Assembly (NCBI GenBank): GCA_964472305.1
Contig: CAYYJR010000003.1
Location: 225,957 to 289,956, forward strand
Direction of reading: 5' to 3'
Length of the DNA: 64,000 nucleotides
From: CAYYJR01 sp964472305
GTDB taxonomy: Bacteria > Armatimonadota > Hebobacteria > CAIYQO01
Position 1 is the first letter of the stretch. Every line of letters starts with the position of its first letter. Shown here piece after piece: positions 24,897 to 33,427 of this stretch. Made by a program: the position numbers and the translations under genes. A model generated the notes under the pieces. The model was given only the letters and a program-made list of their open reading frames with translations, was not told where the DNA came from and ran no database searches.

Positions 24897-25700
24897 TCAG
24901 GTGCGCGAGCACTGCACTTTGCCGGGATCGAGGTGTCGTCCCCCGCGTCCCGAGCGCTCCAGGAAGGAGAGAAACTCATCGACTTCCGGCAGCGACGGGA
25001 GTTGTTCCCGTGCCGTGGCCAGCGCGCTGGACAGATTGCCGGTGTCGTAACAGACGATGCGGAAGGCCTTTTTCAAGGCGTCGCGCAGTTCGGATGAGAA
25101 TCCGGCGCGCCGCAGACCGACCGTATTCAGGCCGTACAATTTCATGGGCGGCCCATCGACAATGACGAAGGGGGGGATATCCTGGTTGACTTTGCAATAC
25201 CCGCCGACCATCACCATGCGCCCGATATGCACGAATTGGTGCAGCCCGGACATGCCGCCTAAAATGACGCGGTCGTCGATGAGACAGCCGCCGCTGAGGC
25301 CGACATAATTGCACATGGTCACGTAATTCCCGATGACGCAGTTATGGCCGACATGGGTATAGGCCATAAACATGTTGTCGTCGCCGATCACGGTGGCGTT
25401 CCCTTCGCCGACCGCGAGATGCATGGTGGCAAACTCGCGGATTTCGTTGCGGTGTCCGATCGTGAGATAGGACACCTCCTGGCGATACTTGTGATCCTGG
25501 GGAGCTTCACCGAGTACCGCGGCGGTGTGGATCGTACAGTCATCGCCGATCGTCGTCCGACCGGTGATGCGCACGTGCGGCCCGATGACCGTCCGCGCGC
25601 CGATGACGACATTGGCATCGATGATGCTGTACGGCCCGACCTTGACCTCCGCACCCAGCTCAGCCCCAGGATCCACGATCGCAGTGGGGTGAATGTTCAC
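24897..25700 (-). CDS. lpxA: UDP-N-acetylglucosamine O-acyltransferase
   Basis: 267 residues, the normal LpxA length. First step of lipid A synthesis: transfers a 3-hydroxyacyl chain from ACP to UDP-GlcNAc. Left-handed parallel beta-helix hexapeptide repeats run from about 5 to 190 (VKVGPYSIIDANVVIGARTV, VRITGRTTIGDDCTI), with the catalytic His in FMAYTHVGHNCVIGNY and family-specific HKYRQEVSYLTIG and GLNTVGLRRAGFS. Start is GTG at 25700, three bases after the fabZ stop. Last gene of lpxC-fabZ-lpxA; lpxD, lpxB and the rest are not in the window. Confidence 0.95.
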   Translation of the reverse strand: MNIHPTAIVDPGAELGAEVKVGPYSIIDANVVIGARTVIGPHVRITGRTTIGDDCTIHTAAVLGEAPQDHKYRQEVSYLTIGHRNEIREFATMHLAVGEGNATVIGDDNMFMAYTHVGHNCVIGNYVTMCNYVGLSGGCLIDDRVILGGMSGLHQFVHIGRMVMVGGYCKVNQDIPPFVIVDGPPMKLYGLNTVGLRRAGFSSELRDALKKAFRIVCYDTGNLSSALATAREQLPSLPEVDEFLSFLERSGRGGRHLDPGKVQCSRT

Positions 25701-25703
25701 TGG

Positions 25704-26162
25704 CTATGCTTCCTTTCCTGGGGGCTGTGTTTGCATGGGATCGGGGACAAGGACGAAGGTGTACTGCCCCTCTGCCGCCACCTCGCCATTCACTCGGCTG
25801 ACCACGCGGACTTTGCCGGCTCGTCCACCCATGCGCAGGATCGTCGCTTCGGTAATCAATTGATCACCAGGGATCACTTTGCGGCGGAACTTCATATCGT
25901 CAATAGCCGCAAAGAGCGCGAGCTTCCCTTCGTTGCCGGTGGTTGCCAGCAACAAGACGCCCCCCACCTGCGCGGCGTGTTCGGTAATCAACACGGCGGG
26001 CATGATGGGATTGCCGGGGAAATGGCCGTTGAAGAACTCTTCGTTCACGGTGACGTTCTTCAACCCGACCGCGCGTTTCCCCGGTTCCAGTTCAAGCATG
26101 CGGTCGACCAGTAAAAACGGATACCGATGCTGAAGCGTTGCCATGATCTGTAGGATATCCAC
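25704..26162 (-). CDS. fabZ: 3-hydroxyacyl-[acyl-carrier-protein] dehydratase
   Basis: 152 residues, hot-dog fold. Dehydrates 3-hydroxyacyl-ACP in fatty-acid elongation; its substrate pool is shared with LpxA, which explains the linkage. Motifs: LQHRYPFLLVDRMLELEPGK, the active-site His in FFNGHFPGNPIMPAVLITEH and the catalytic Glu shortly after. Start is GTG 26162, with AGGAGG eight bases upstream; an internal ATG at 26144 would delete conserved residues. Sits 37 bp after lpxC. Confidence 0.94.
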   Translation of the reverse strand: MDILQIMATLQHRYPFLLVDRMLELEPGKRAVGLKNVTVNEEFFNGHFPGNPIMPAVLITEHAAQVGGVLLLATTGNEGKLALFAAIDDMKFRRKVIPGDQLITEATILRMGGRAGKVRVVSRVNGEVAAEGQYTFVLVPDPMQTQPPGKEA

Positions 26163-26199
26163 TGGGTTGGCCTCCTGTCTATAATTGCGTTTCTGCGTG

Positions 26200-27015
26200 T
26201 CACAACTGTTCCGTCGCGCGCAAGCGCGCGGCCAGGGCGGTATGGCTGCGATGCCCGGCGCGCACGGCGATCACCTGGCCGATGATGCGCGCTCCGACCA
26301 GCGCGAGATCGCCGATCAGGTCGAGCACCTTGTGCCATGCCGGTTCGCATGGCCAGACGTGGGTGTTCCGATACCCATCGCGGGTGAGAATGACGGCGTT
26401 GTCCAATGAGCCGCCGCGCGCCAATCCGGCATCCAGCAGCGCCTGCACCTCGCTCTCCAGCGCGTAGGTCCGCGCGCGCAGGATTTGTTCGCGCACCACC
26501 GTGTCTGTCGTCGGCCCACCCGCCGCCATCCGCGCGGCCACCGTGTCGGGCACCGCGATGGCGGCGTAGAACGCCGGTTCCGCGCGCGGGGCGAGAAAAA
26601 ATTCGCTCGCGCCATCGGCGATCCATGCCACGTCGGTGATGACCATTGCCGGCGCCGGGGTGTCCAGCGGGCGAATGCCCGCCGCCGCCAGCGCGGTATG
26701 CCAGGCCAGCGCCGAGCCGTCCAGCGCCGGCAGTTCCGGTCCGTCCACGACGATCTCCGCGTGATCGATGCCCGCCAGCACCAGCGCCGCCAGCAGATGC
26801 TCGACGGTGCTCACCCGCACCCCATCGCGCCCCAGCGTGGTGCAGCGGCGCGTATCCACCACGTATTCCACCCGCGCGGGAATCGTCACGCCGTCCCGCC
26901 GCACCACTATGCCGCCCTCCGCGCGTGGATATACCTCAACCCGGACAGGCGTCCCGGTATGCAACCCGACGCCCGACACTGTCAGCGTTTTAACCAGAGT
27001 TTGAGAATTCGGCAT
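26200..27015 (-). CDS. lpxC: UDP-3-O-acyl-N-acetylglucosamine deacetylase
   Basis: 271 residues. Zn-dependent committed step of lipid A synthesis. N-terminal TVSGVGLHTGTPV; first zinc-site region VSTVEHLLAALVLAGIDHAE and ELPALDGSALAW; C-terminal HKVLDLIGDLALVG with the other His and Asp ligands and GHRSH with the general-acid His. ATG 27015 (MPNSQTLVKTL) fits the family start; the frame upstream to 27039 overlaps the promoter. A TATAAT only 12 bases upstream implies a leader of five or six bases without a Shine-Dalgarno. First gene of the lpxC-fabZ-lpxA operon. Confidence 0.95.
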   Translation of the reverse strand: MPNSQTLVKTLTVSGVGLHTGTPVRVEVYPRAEGGIVVRRDGVTIPARVEYVVDTRRCTTLGRDGVRVSTVEHLLAALVLAGIDHAEIVVDGPELPALDGSALAWHTALAAAGIRPLDTPAPAMVITDVAWIADGASEFFLAPRAEPAFYAAIAVPDTVAARMAAGGPTTDTVVREQILRARTYALESEVQALLDAGLARGGSLDNAVILTRDGYRNTHVWPCEPAWHKVLDLIGDLALVGARIIGQVIAVRAGHRSHTALAARLRATEQL

Positions 27016-27027
27016 GGTGCTTCCGTG

Positions 27028-27033
27028 ATTATA
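27028..27033 (-). promoter_or_regulatory. Extended -10 of the lpxC-fabZ-lpxA operon
   Basis: TATAAT preceded by TGC on the minus strand; the -35 region (around 27051-27056, ACAGGT) is poor. Upstream DNA 27057-27394 holds no gene I can support; its ORFs lack recognisable features. Confidence 0.6.
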
Positions 27034-27394
27034 GCACAAAGCCCGATGTTACCTGTAGTGTTGGTGTACGGTGGTGACAAATGGCACATTTTGGTCTCTT
27101 TCACGAGGGAAATGACCGCGTGTGCCCCGGACACGCCCGCCGCGGTGGACGGCGCGACGGCGCCGATCGCCGCTATTGCGCCCAAACAGGCTATGTTTGT
27201 CCCCGCATCGGCAGGGGTACCGTTTCAATAGAGGAGCCTGGGCTGACTACTCTGCTCCGACCCCTCCGAGTATGGGTAACAAACAGGATAGCTGCCATGG
27301 AGAAGAAGTTGGACATTGTCGTTCCATGGACAAGTGCATATACGCAATCGGGTATCTTTGTTCGAGGGGAGAGAGCTCGGGCGCCCGGTAGATG

Positions 27395-27431
27395 AACAGA
27401 TGCCTCGCGGGTCTTCCGCGAGGCATCTGTT
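27395..27431 (-). terminator. Terminator after the VOC/DUF1638 pair
   Basis: Perfect 16-bp stem AACAGATGCCTCGCGG / CCGCGAGGCATCTGTT with a 5-nt loop, 22 bp past the VOC stop on the minus strand. Only a short T-rich tail. Confidence 0.75.
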
Positions 27432-27452
27432 CGTGTCACGCGAGTACGCCGG

Positions 27453-27851
27453 TCAGGAAACCGGCATCCCGGGATCTTCCAGCAGTTCGAGCAACTGACC
27501 GCTGGAGGTAGCGAGGAATGCCAGACGGTGGCCATCGAACAGCGGGGCGGTGGAAGCGGGATGGGTGATCACCGCGCCCAGCTCATGCAGCCGCTGCATC
27601 TCGGCATCGAGATCGGGCACGGTATAGCACAGGTGGTATTCGCCCGGTTGGTGCAGGGCATCCATGGTGCCCGACAACGGCTCGATCACCTCCAGCAACG
27701 TCTCCTCGTTCAGCAGGAACAGTTGAATGCGTGCCTGTTGATGTTCATCCTCAACGATGCCGCCGACACGCCGCGCGCGCAGCCATACCTCGAACATGGG
27801 GATGGCTTCATCCAGTTGATCCACCACGATACCCAGGTGGTGCAGAATCAT
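27453..27851 (-). CDS. VOC-superfamily (glyoxalase/methylmalonyl-CoA epimerase-like) protein
   Basis: 132 residues with the beta-alpha-beta-beta-beta fold repeated. MILHHLGIVVDQLDEAIPMF and LLEVIEPLSGTMDAL are close to methylmalonyl-CoA epimerase and related glyoxalase proteins; the metal-ligand His near the start and the Glu pair region (LLEVIEP; LLELLEDPG) are present. True substrate not assignable. ATG 27851 chosen because the upstream extension has no conserved sequence. Follows the DUF1638 gene by 22 bp, so probably co-transcribed and functionally linked. Confidence 0.8.
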   Translation of the reverse strand: MILHHLGIVVDQLDEAIPMFEVWLRARRVGGIVEDEHQQARIQLFLLNEETLLEVIEPLSGTMDALHQPGEYHLCYTVPDLDAEMQRLHELGAVITHPASTAPLFDGHRLAFLATSSGQLLELLEDPGMPVS

Positions 27852-27873
27852 CCGCTCGTCTCCCTCTGCCTGT

Positions 27874-28701
27874 TCACCGCCGAAGCGTATTCGCCGCGGC
27901 GGTGTCGCAGGCGTCCATCTGCGCGGCGCCGTGGCAATCACAGCCGGCGCAGGCCTTCAGAATGCGGGGATCGTGGCTCGGTTCGATGCACTCACCGGGC
28001 TGCACCACCTGAAACCGCTCGTCATCCCATACCCCGTCCAAAAAATTATACATCAATTGTGGGTCGCCCGGTATCTCATCATAGTTCCACTGCAAAAATT
28101 CCGCACAGTCGCGCGTGAATTGCCGGTCGTGCTCGGCAGTCGGCAGCTTCCAGTCGATGTAGGTGGCCCAGTTATATTCCTTGAACCAGTGCTGTTCCAT
28201 CTCCATCAGGTAATCCGCATTGTCCTCGCCGTATTGGTCCAGATAATGCTGGCGGGTCAGCTCCCAGCGCTGGCGGCTGGGCTGCAGGGTGCGCTCGATC
28301 CACCCCGAACTGTACCAGTAAATGCCGCGGTGGGTATCAAAATACTCGCGATACGCCTCTTTCGAACCGAGCAGCAAGGTGATGCAATCGTGCCCGCGCG
28401 GGATGACCAGCGGGATGCGGCGCGAGGTGAGTCCGACCACGCCGTTGCTGCACAGCGCGTAGCCGAGGAGAATCGCGTCGTAGCGCGGTGGCGGCAGGGT
28501 ATCGATCTCGGCATACGGTACGTATTCCGGGCCGCCGTTTTCCAGACGGTCGATCTCGCGCTGCACGCGCGTGCGCAAATCGGCCGGCACGCAGTGCAAG
28601 CCCTGCGGCAGCATCACCGGGTCGACGATCGCCGTCGAGCGCGCCGCCGCCAGGCAAAACTCGCGGAACAGCACCTCGCAGCCGATAAACGCAAAACGCA
28701 C
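27874..28701 (-). CDS. DUF1638 domain protein
   Basis: 275 residues. Recognised by FAFIGCEVLFREFCLAA, VDPVMLPQGLHCVPADLR, YDAILLGYALCSNGVVGL and LVIPRGHDCITLLLGSKEA, all DUF1638 features. DUF1638 genes often sit beside corrinoid-dependent methyltransferases in methanogens and sulfate reducers; no such partner is visible here. The C-terminus adds a Cys cluster (CAGCDCHGAAQMDAC) that could bind metal. Start: an ATG exists at 28749, but GGGGAGG lies five bases before GTG 28701 (VRFAFIGCE), the point where conservation begins, so GTG is preferred. Confidence 0.82.
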   Translation of the reverse strand: MRFAFIGCEVLFREFCLAAARSTAIVDPVMLPQGLHCVPADLRTRVQREIDRLENGGPEYVPYAEIDTLPPPRYDAILLGYALCSNGVVGLTSRRIPLVIPRGHDCITLLLGSKEAYREYFDTHRGIYWYSSGWIERTLQPSRQRWELTRQHYLDQYGEDNADYLMEMEQHWFKEYNWATYIDWKLPTAEHDRQFTRDCAEFLQWNYDEIPGDPQLMYNFLDGVWDDERFQVVQPGECIEPSHDPRILKACAGCDCHGAAQMDACDTAAANTLRR

Positions 28702-28794
28702 CTGGGCCTCCCCTTGCGGATTTGATATCAATGTATTACCATACGCCATCCGGCGCGCCGCCCCTGCCGCCTGCGGAATACCGGCCGCGGGCGG

Positions 28795-29304
28795 TTACTC
28801 CAGGGGCTTTTCGAACGGGACCGCCCAGTTTAGTCCTGTTTTATACTCGGGACGTGGCACAAACCACCCCGTGAACTCCTGATTATAGGAGAATTCGAGC
28901 GTCACCGGCACCAGTCCGCAGGGACCGTATTTCGGATGCACGATCTTCTCATACTTCCCTTGGGGTTTCAACATGCGGTCGGGCAGTTTGTAATAACAAT
29001 CGATGCTGACCGTATTCATATTCTGGCTGCGGTCCATGGGCCAGGGCTGGCCGCTGATGCGGGTAATCTTCCAGCCCAGCAATGAATATTTGTACTGCAG
29101 TTCGTAATACTTGGTGTAGAGCGTCTGCGGGTGGTAGTACCGGTTGATCGCCGCCATGTTTTTGTCATGCAGCGCCTGGAAGTACTGATTGAAATGGGCG
29201 CGCACAAGCCGATTCTGTTCCACTGATGGGACGATACAGGCAATGCTGGCACAAACGATAAGGACCAGCGCGACAATCGGTCCAACGTTGCGTCGTCGTC
29301 TCAT
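28795..29304 (-). CDS. Hypothetical membrane-anchored protein
   Basis: About 169 residues. After MRRRRNVG comes one hydrophobic segment (PIVALVLIVCASIACIVPS), so probably anchored with the rest outside; a lipobox reading of SIAC is weak. The outer part (about 35-165) is Tyr/Lys-rich with HFNQYFQALHDKNMAAINRY at the start, suggesting an NTF2-like/SnoaL-type cone fold, but I do not recognise the family. GGAGG is eleven bases before ATG 29304; a TTG at 29313 is closer and is possible. Function unknown. Confidence 0.55.
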   Translation of the reverse strand: MRRRRNVGPIVALVLIVCASIACIVPSVEQNRLVRAHFNQYFQALHDKNMAAINRYYHPQTLYTKYYELQYKYSLLGWKITRISGQPWPMDRSQNMNTVSIDCYYKLPDRMLKPQGKYEKIVHPKYGPCGLVPVTLEFSYNQEFTGWFVPRPEYKTGLNWAVPFEKPLE

Positions 29305-29538
29305 GGTAACCAAGAACCTCCGGAAGGAAAATGTGATGCCTGGCATATTCGGGAGGAGCGCGGCAGTCTCCTGCTCATTTATACGGCAATCCCTTGGTAC
29401 CCATCACAGCCTACGATTAATCCTCTGCCTTGCCGGGTACCTGCACAAAGGAAGATCGGCCCCGGGTGTCGAAACCGAAGGATAACACCAACCCGGTTAT
29501 CGACCAACAACTTCTGCCGACAGGTTTATAAAGGAGCC

Positions 29539-30015
29539 ATGATGAGAACAACGTACACTGGACATCTCGTCGCCGACGATCTGCGTTTCGGGATCGTCGT
29601 CAGCCGTTTCAATGATTTAATCACCTCCCGGCTGTTGGCCGGCGCGGAAGACGCCCTGGCGCGGCATGGTTGCCATCTGGACACCCACGTGGACGTGGCG
29701 TATGTGCCCGGAACCTTCGAGATGCCGCTGGTGGTGCGGAAGATGGCCGAATCCGGCAAGTATGAAGCGGTGATCGGCCTTGGCGCGGTGATTCGCGGAG
29801 CGACGCCCCACTTCGAGTATGTGGCGAGTGAGGTGGCGAAAGGCGTAGCGTCCGTTGCCCTGCAGACCGGCGTGCCCTGCCTGTTCGGGGTGTTGACCAC
29901 CGATACGATCGAGCAGGCCATCGAACGCGCCGGCACCAAGAGCGGCAACAAAGGCTGGGATGCGGCGGTGGCAGCGATCGAGATGGTTAACTTGATTCAC
30001 GCAATGAAGGAGTGA
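29539..30015 (+). CDS. ribH: 6,7-dimethyl-8-ribityllumazine synthase
   Basis: 158 residues, the normal length. Condenses 5-amino-6-ribitylaminouracil with dihydroxybutanone phosphate, the penultimate step of riboflavin synthesis. Motifs: FGIVVSRFNDLITSRLL, VDVAYVPGTFEMPLVV, AVIGLGAVIRGATPHFEYVA with the catalytic His, and VPCLFGVLTTDTIEQA. AAAGGAG precedes two consecutive ATGs (29539, 29542); the second has better spacing. Other rib genes are absent and no FMN riboswitch sequence is present in 29347-29538. Followed by htrA after 7 bp. Confidence 0.95.
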   Translation: MMRTTYTGHLVADDLRFGIVVSRFNDLITSRLLAGAEDALARHGCHLDTHVDVAYVPGTFEMPLVVRKMAESGKYEAVIGLGAVIRGATPHFEYVASEVAKGVASVALQTGVPCLFGVLTTDTIEQAIERAGTKSGNKGWDAAVAAIEMVNLIHAMKE

Positions 30016-30022
30016 CACGATT

Positions 30023-31366
30023 ATGGAGATGCACGAAGGGTATCACCCGCGACCAGAGCGCCGGGGTCCCGCAGCCGGCACCGTCGTTCTACTGGCATTG
30101 ATCTTCGGCATCATCGGCGGCTTCGGGGGCACATATCTGGCCTTCTGGGCCGACCAGCAGCAGGCGTTGCGCCAGTATCTGCCGTTCGCGCTGCCGTACC
30201 ACACGGCTGTCGCCACTGCCCCGACCGCGACCGGCGTCCGGCAGACCGGAAACCAGCCGGTCGCCGCGACGTTGAACTTCGCCCCGGTGGCAGATGAATT
30301 GGACGAGTCGGTGGTGAACATCAACACCCAGTCACGCCAGATGGATCCGTTCTCGATGTTTTTCGGCAACGGGCCGCAGGTGGTGAAGGGATTGGGCACC
30401 GGCGTCATCATCGACAACAAAGGGTATATCCTGACGAATTTTCATGTCGTGGGCGAGGCGCAGAACATCGTGGTCACAGTGATGCACACCGGCGGCAAAA
30501 AGCAGTATCCGGCGAAGTATATCGGCGGCGACAAACAGGAAGACCTGGCGCTGATCAAGATCGACGCGCCGAACCTGAAGCCGGTAATCCTCGGCGACTC
30601 CGACACGTTGCGTCCCGGCGAGCCGGTGATGGCCATCGGCAATCCGTTCGGATTTGAGCACACCGTCTCTGTCGGCGTGGTGAGCGCGCTCAACCGCGAG
30701 CTGCCGGTGGATGACGCGGTGACGCTGAAACGGATGATTCAGACCGATGCCTCGATTAATCCTGGCAACAGCGGCGGTCCGCTGGTGAACGCCAATGGCC
30801 AGGTGGTCGGCATCAACTCGGCCATTTTCGTGGGCGGCGGCGGGCAGCCGCAGGCCAACGGCATCGGCTTCGCCATCCCGAGCAACCGCGTGCAGAAAGT
30901 GATGCAGGCGCTGCGCACAGGCCAGACGCTGAAGCATCCCTTCATCGGCATCAGCTACAAATTCATCGACGACGAAGTGCGCCGCAAGGAACGCCTTCCA
31001 GTGAAGACCGGCATCATCATCTCCGGCGTATTGCCCAACGGTCCGGCGGCAAAAGGCGGACTGAAAGAGTCCGATCTCGTATTGTCGGTCGATGGCAAAG
31101 AGCTGACCGAACAGAATACCCTGACGGACTATATCAGCAACCTGGAAGTCGGCAAGATGATCACCCTGGACACCATGCGCTGGGATGAAGGCAAGAGCGA
31201 TTGGGCCAGGCTCAATGTACGTGTGAAAGTCGAGGACAAGCCGGCGGGATTTGAGAAGAAGATGCAGCAGCAGACTCAACCGCAGTCGGGTGAAGGCGAA
31301 GACATCGCGCCGCACAATACGCCCGATGGCCAGCCGCGGTCGCTGCCCTTCCCCTGGCCGTTTTAA
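30023..31366 (+). CDS. HtrA/DegP-type periplasmic serine protease
   Basis: 447 residues. N-terminal transmembrane anchor at about 16-36 (VVLLALIFGIIGGFGGTYLA), then a low-complexity linker, a trypsin-like domain with triad His in ILTNFHVVGE, Asp in EDLALIKID and Ser in SINPGNSGGPLV, and one PDZ domain at about 310-400 (HPFIGISYKFIDDEV, GIIISGVLPNGPAAKGGLKE). Degrades or chaperones misfolded envelope proteins. Ends with a Gln-rich, Pro-rich tail. AAGGAG ten bases before ATG 30023 lies inside the ribH end. Operon partner ribH is probably coincidental. Confidence 0.93.
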   Translation: MEMHEGYHPRPERRGPAAGTVVLLALIFGIIGGFGGTYLAFWADQQQALRQYLPFALPYHTAVATAPTATGVRQTGNQPVAATLNFAPVADELDESVVNINTQSRQMDPFSMFFGNGPQVVKGLGTGVIIDNKGYILTNFHVVGEAQNIVVTVMHTGGKKQYPAKYIGGDKQEDLALIKIDAPNLKPVILGDSDTLRPGEPVMAIGNPFGFEHTVSVGVVSALNRELPVDDAVTLKRMIQTDASINPGNSGGPLVNANGQVVGINSAIFVGGGGQPQANGIGFAIPSNRVQKVMQALRTGQTLKHPFIGISYKFIDDEVRRKERLPVKTGIIISGVLPNGPAAKGGLKESDLVLSVDGKELTEQNTLTDYISNLEVGKMITLDTMRWDEGKSDWARLNVRVKVEDKPAGFEKKMQQQTQPQSGEGEDIAPHNTPDGQPRSLPFPWPF

Positions 31367-31425
31367 CGTCGTACCGTGAAGGAATGCTCGGGGAGCGCGC
31401 CTTGCTGGGCGAGGCGCGCCCCGTC

Positions 31426-32205
31426 ATGACGGAGAGCCGCATTCATCCGTATTTCGGTCGAACGGAATTGCTTATCGGCGCACACGGGTTGCGCAGCCTG
31501 GAAGGGGCACGCGTGGCGCTCTTCGGGTTGGGCGGCGTCGGCTCCTTCGCCGCCGAGGCGCTAGCGCGCAGCGGGGTCGGCATGCTGCGGCTGGTGGATT
31601 TCGATCAGGTGGGGCCCAGCAACTTCAATCGGCAACTCTTCGCGCTGCACTCCACCCTCGGCCAGCCGAAGGTGCAGGCAGCCGCCGAGCGGCTGCGCGA
31701 CATCAACCCGGAAATCGTCCTTGAACAGTGTCCAACGTTTTTCCATGCCGACACGGCCGACGCGCTGCTGGAACCGCCGTTCGATTTCGTCATCGACGCC
31801 ATTGACAGCCTGGGACCGAAGTGCGAGTTGCTGGCGCAGTGTCTGGAACGACATTTGCCGGTGGTCTCCGCCATGGGAGCCGCGGCGCGCACCGATGCGG
31901 CGGCATTGCGCATCGGCGACGTATGGGAAACGCGAGGCTGCCCGCTGGCCCGCAAGGTGCGCCACACGCTGCGCAAACGCGGTATCTCCACCCCGCTGCC
32001 CGTCATCTACTCCACCGAACCGCCGCGCGCCACCTTCGATCCCACCGAACTGGGCGAACAGGCGGAAGGTTACTACCAGCGCGGCCGCGCGCGCCGCGTG
32101 CTCCCCAGTATGGGCATGCTGCCCGCCATGGTCGGCCTGCTTGCCGCCAACTACGTGGTGCAGCACCTGCTCGCGATCCCCGCACCGGGCTGTTGCCGCG
32201 ATTAG
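31426..32205 (+). CDS. tcdA: tRNA threonylcarbamoyladenosine dehydratase (ThiF/MoeB-like)
   Basis: 259 residues. ATP-dependent E1-like enzyme that cyclises t6A37 of tRNA to ct6A. Rossmann motif ALFGLGGVGSFAAEALARSG, VDFDQVGPSNFNRQLFALHS and ATP-site residues DFVIDAIDSLGPKCEL match TcdA/CsdL; ARKVRHTLRKRGISTPLPV and YSTEPPR are TcdA-specific. Two starts are possible: ATG 31384 abuts its Shine-Dalgarno, ATG 31426 (MTESRIHPYFGRTEL) matches the family N-terminus and is preferred. Converges on csaB; the 124-bp gap shows no strong hairpin. Confidence 0.9.
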   Translation: MTESRIHPYFGRTELLIGAHGLRSLEGARVALFGLGGVGSFAAEALARSGVGMLRLVDFDQVGPSNFNRQLFALHSTLGQPKVQAAAERLRDINPEIVLEQCPTFFHADTADALLEPPFDFVIDAIDSLGPKCELLAQCLERHLPVVSAMGAAARTDAAALRIGDVWETRGCPLARKVRHTLRKRGISTPLPVIYSTEPPRATFDPTELGEQAEGYYQRGRARRVLPSMGMLPAMVGLLAANYVVQHLLAIPAPGCCRD

Positions 32206-32329
32206 CCGATACGGCGGCGTTCTTTGTCTCGATCACTGCCACGTCCGCCAGACGCCATCTTGGTTCCTTCCCCCACCGGCCAAGCGCCGGAGGATCGGTT
32301 GCGCCCGGCGGTCCCGATGACTGCCGGCA

Positions 32330-33427
32330 TCACCCCATTGCCAGCACGTCCTGCACGCGGGTGATGTTGCGCCAAGCGCGCGTGGTCAACTCGCGAGCGC
32401 TGGCGACCAGCCGCTCGCGCAAAACTTGCCGCGCATCCCACTGCTGTTGCAGCGTCTCGGCAAGGTCGGGGGGGGTGATATGCGCCCAATCGATAGGCAA
32501 CGGCAACCCGGCGGCGAGGGAAAAATCGAGCACCTTCGGATCATACGCCAGCCCGAACGCCGGCGTCGCCTGCTTCACGGCGAAAATGAGCGCGTGCAGC
32601 CGCATGGCGAGTACGAAATCGCAGCGGCCAATGGCGGCCAGCATCTCCGGCGGTGTCAGCGCGATGGTCAGCACGCGGCTTTCCGCCGGCGTCCATCCCG
32701 CCATTTCTTCCGCCACGTGTTCATCCTGTTCCGGCTGCATGGGCAGGAACAACAGCAACGCGCCGGTGTGTTGCGCCAGCGCGACCAGCGCCTCGGAGAT
32801 GGCGTGATAACGCTCCGGCGCCCCCGGCGAGCGCCAGCGCCGCAGCGCCACCCCGATGACGGGCCGTTTCGCCGGGATGTATTGCTCCCACCACGCCGTT
32901 AACCGCTCGGAATGCTCCGCTTGCAGCAGAAAGCTGGGATCGGCGGTCACCTCGACCGGCGGCTGTGTCACGCCCAACTCCTCCAGGAACAGCGCGGAGG
33001 CTTCGTCGCGCACGGTGATGGCGCGCGTGCGGTTCAGCACCTTGCGTGCCAGCAGCCGCGCCGGCAAGCGGCGCAACGGGCCCAGCCCCTGTGCCAACAC
33101 CATGGTCGGCACCGCGGCACGCTGCGCCAGCCACAGCAACCCGAGATAGTAAAATGGCGACTGCAGACTGGTGATGTCCTGCAGCAAGCTGCCCCCGCCG
33201 CTGAGGAACAAATCCGTGCGTGCCAACTGCGCGCGGATGGCGCCCAGTTGCATGCGTGGCAGCGCGGTAACGCCGTATTGCCGTTCGGTCTGCGCCGGAT
33301 CGGCGGAGAGCACCACCGGCGCAACCTCCGGCAACGCGTCGCGCAAGCCGGTCAGGATGCCGCCCAGCACCGCTTCGTCGCCGGTGTTGTGGAAGCCGTA
33401 ATAACCGGAAAGCAGAATGGTTTTCAT
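32330..33427 (-). CDS. csaB: Polysaccharide pyruvyl transferase
   Basis: 365 residues, the usual CsaB length, GT-B-like fold. Transfers pyruvate from phosphoenolpyruvate as a ketal onto a secondary cell-wall polysaccharide, which SLH-domain proteins then recognise. Motifs: TILLSGYYGFHNTGDEAVLG at the N-terminus, FLSGGGSLLQDITSLQS, ITVRDEASALFLEELGV, FVLAMRLHALIFAVKQATP and AFGLAYDPKVLDF. ATG 33427 overlaps the DUF5693 stop (ATGA). The frame is open further upstream but this is inside the neighbour. In a genome with lipid A genes, this suggests a wall polymer and S-layer or SLH-type outer-membrane tethering. Confidence 0.93.
   Translation of the reverse strand: MKTILLSGYYGFHNTGDEAVLGGILTGLRDALPEVAPVVLSADPAQTERQYGVTALPRMQLGAIRAQLARTDLFLSGGGSLLQDITSLQSPFYYLGLLWLAQRAAVPTMVLAQGLGPLRRLPARLLARKVLNRTRAITVRDEASALFLEELGVTQPPVEVTADPSFLLQAEHSERLTAWWEQYIPAKRPVIGVALRRWRSPGAPERYHAISEALVALAQHTGALLLFLPMQPEQDEHVAEEMAGWTPAESRVLTIALTPPEMLAAIGRCDFVLAMRLHALIFAVKQATPAFGLAYDPKVLDFSLAAGLPLPIDWAHITPPDLAETLQQQWDARQVLRERLVASARELTTRAWRNITRVQDVLAMG

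Noticed and set aside
29347..29538. FMN riboswitch upstream of ribH
   Set aside because: The conserved RFN-element core sequences are not visible and the gap is too short and unstructured to claim one.
30332..31315. A 327-codon minus-strand frame opposite htrA
   Set aside because: The plus strand encodes a complete protease with catalytic triad and PDZ domain.
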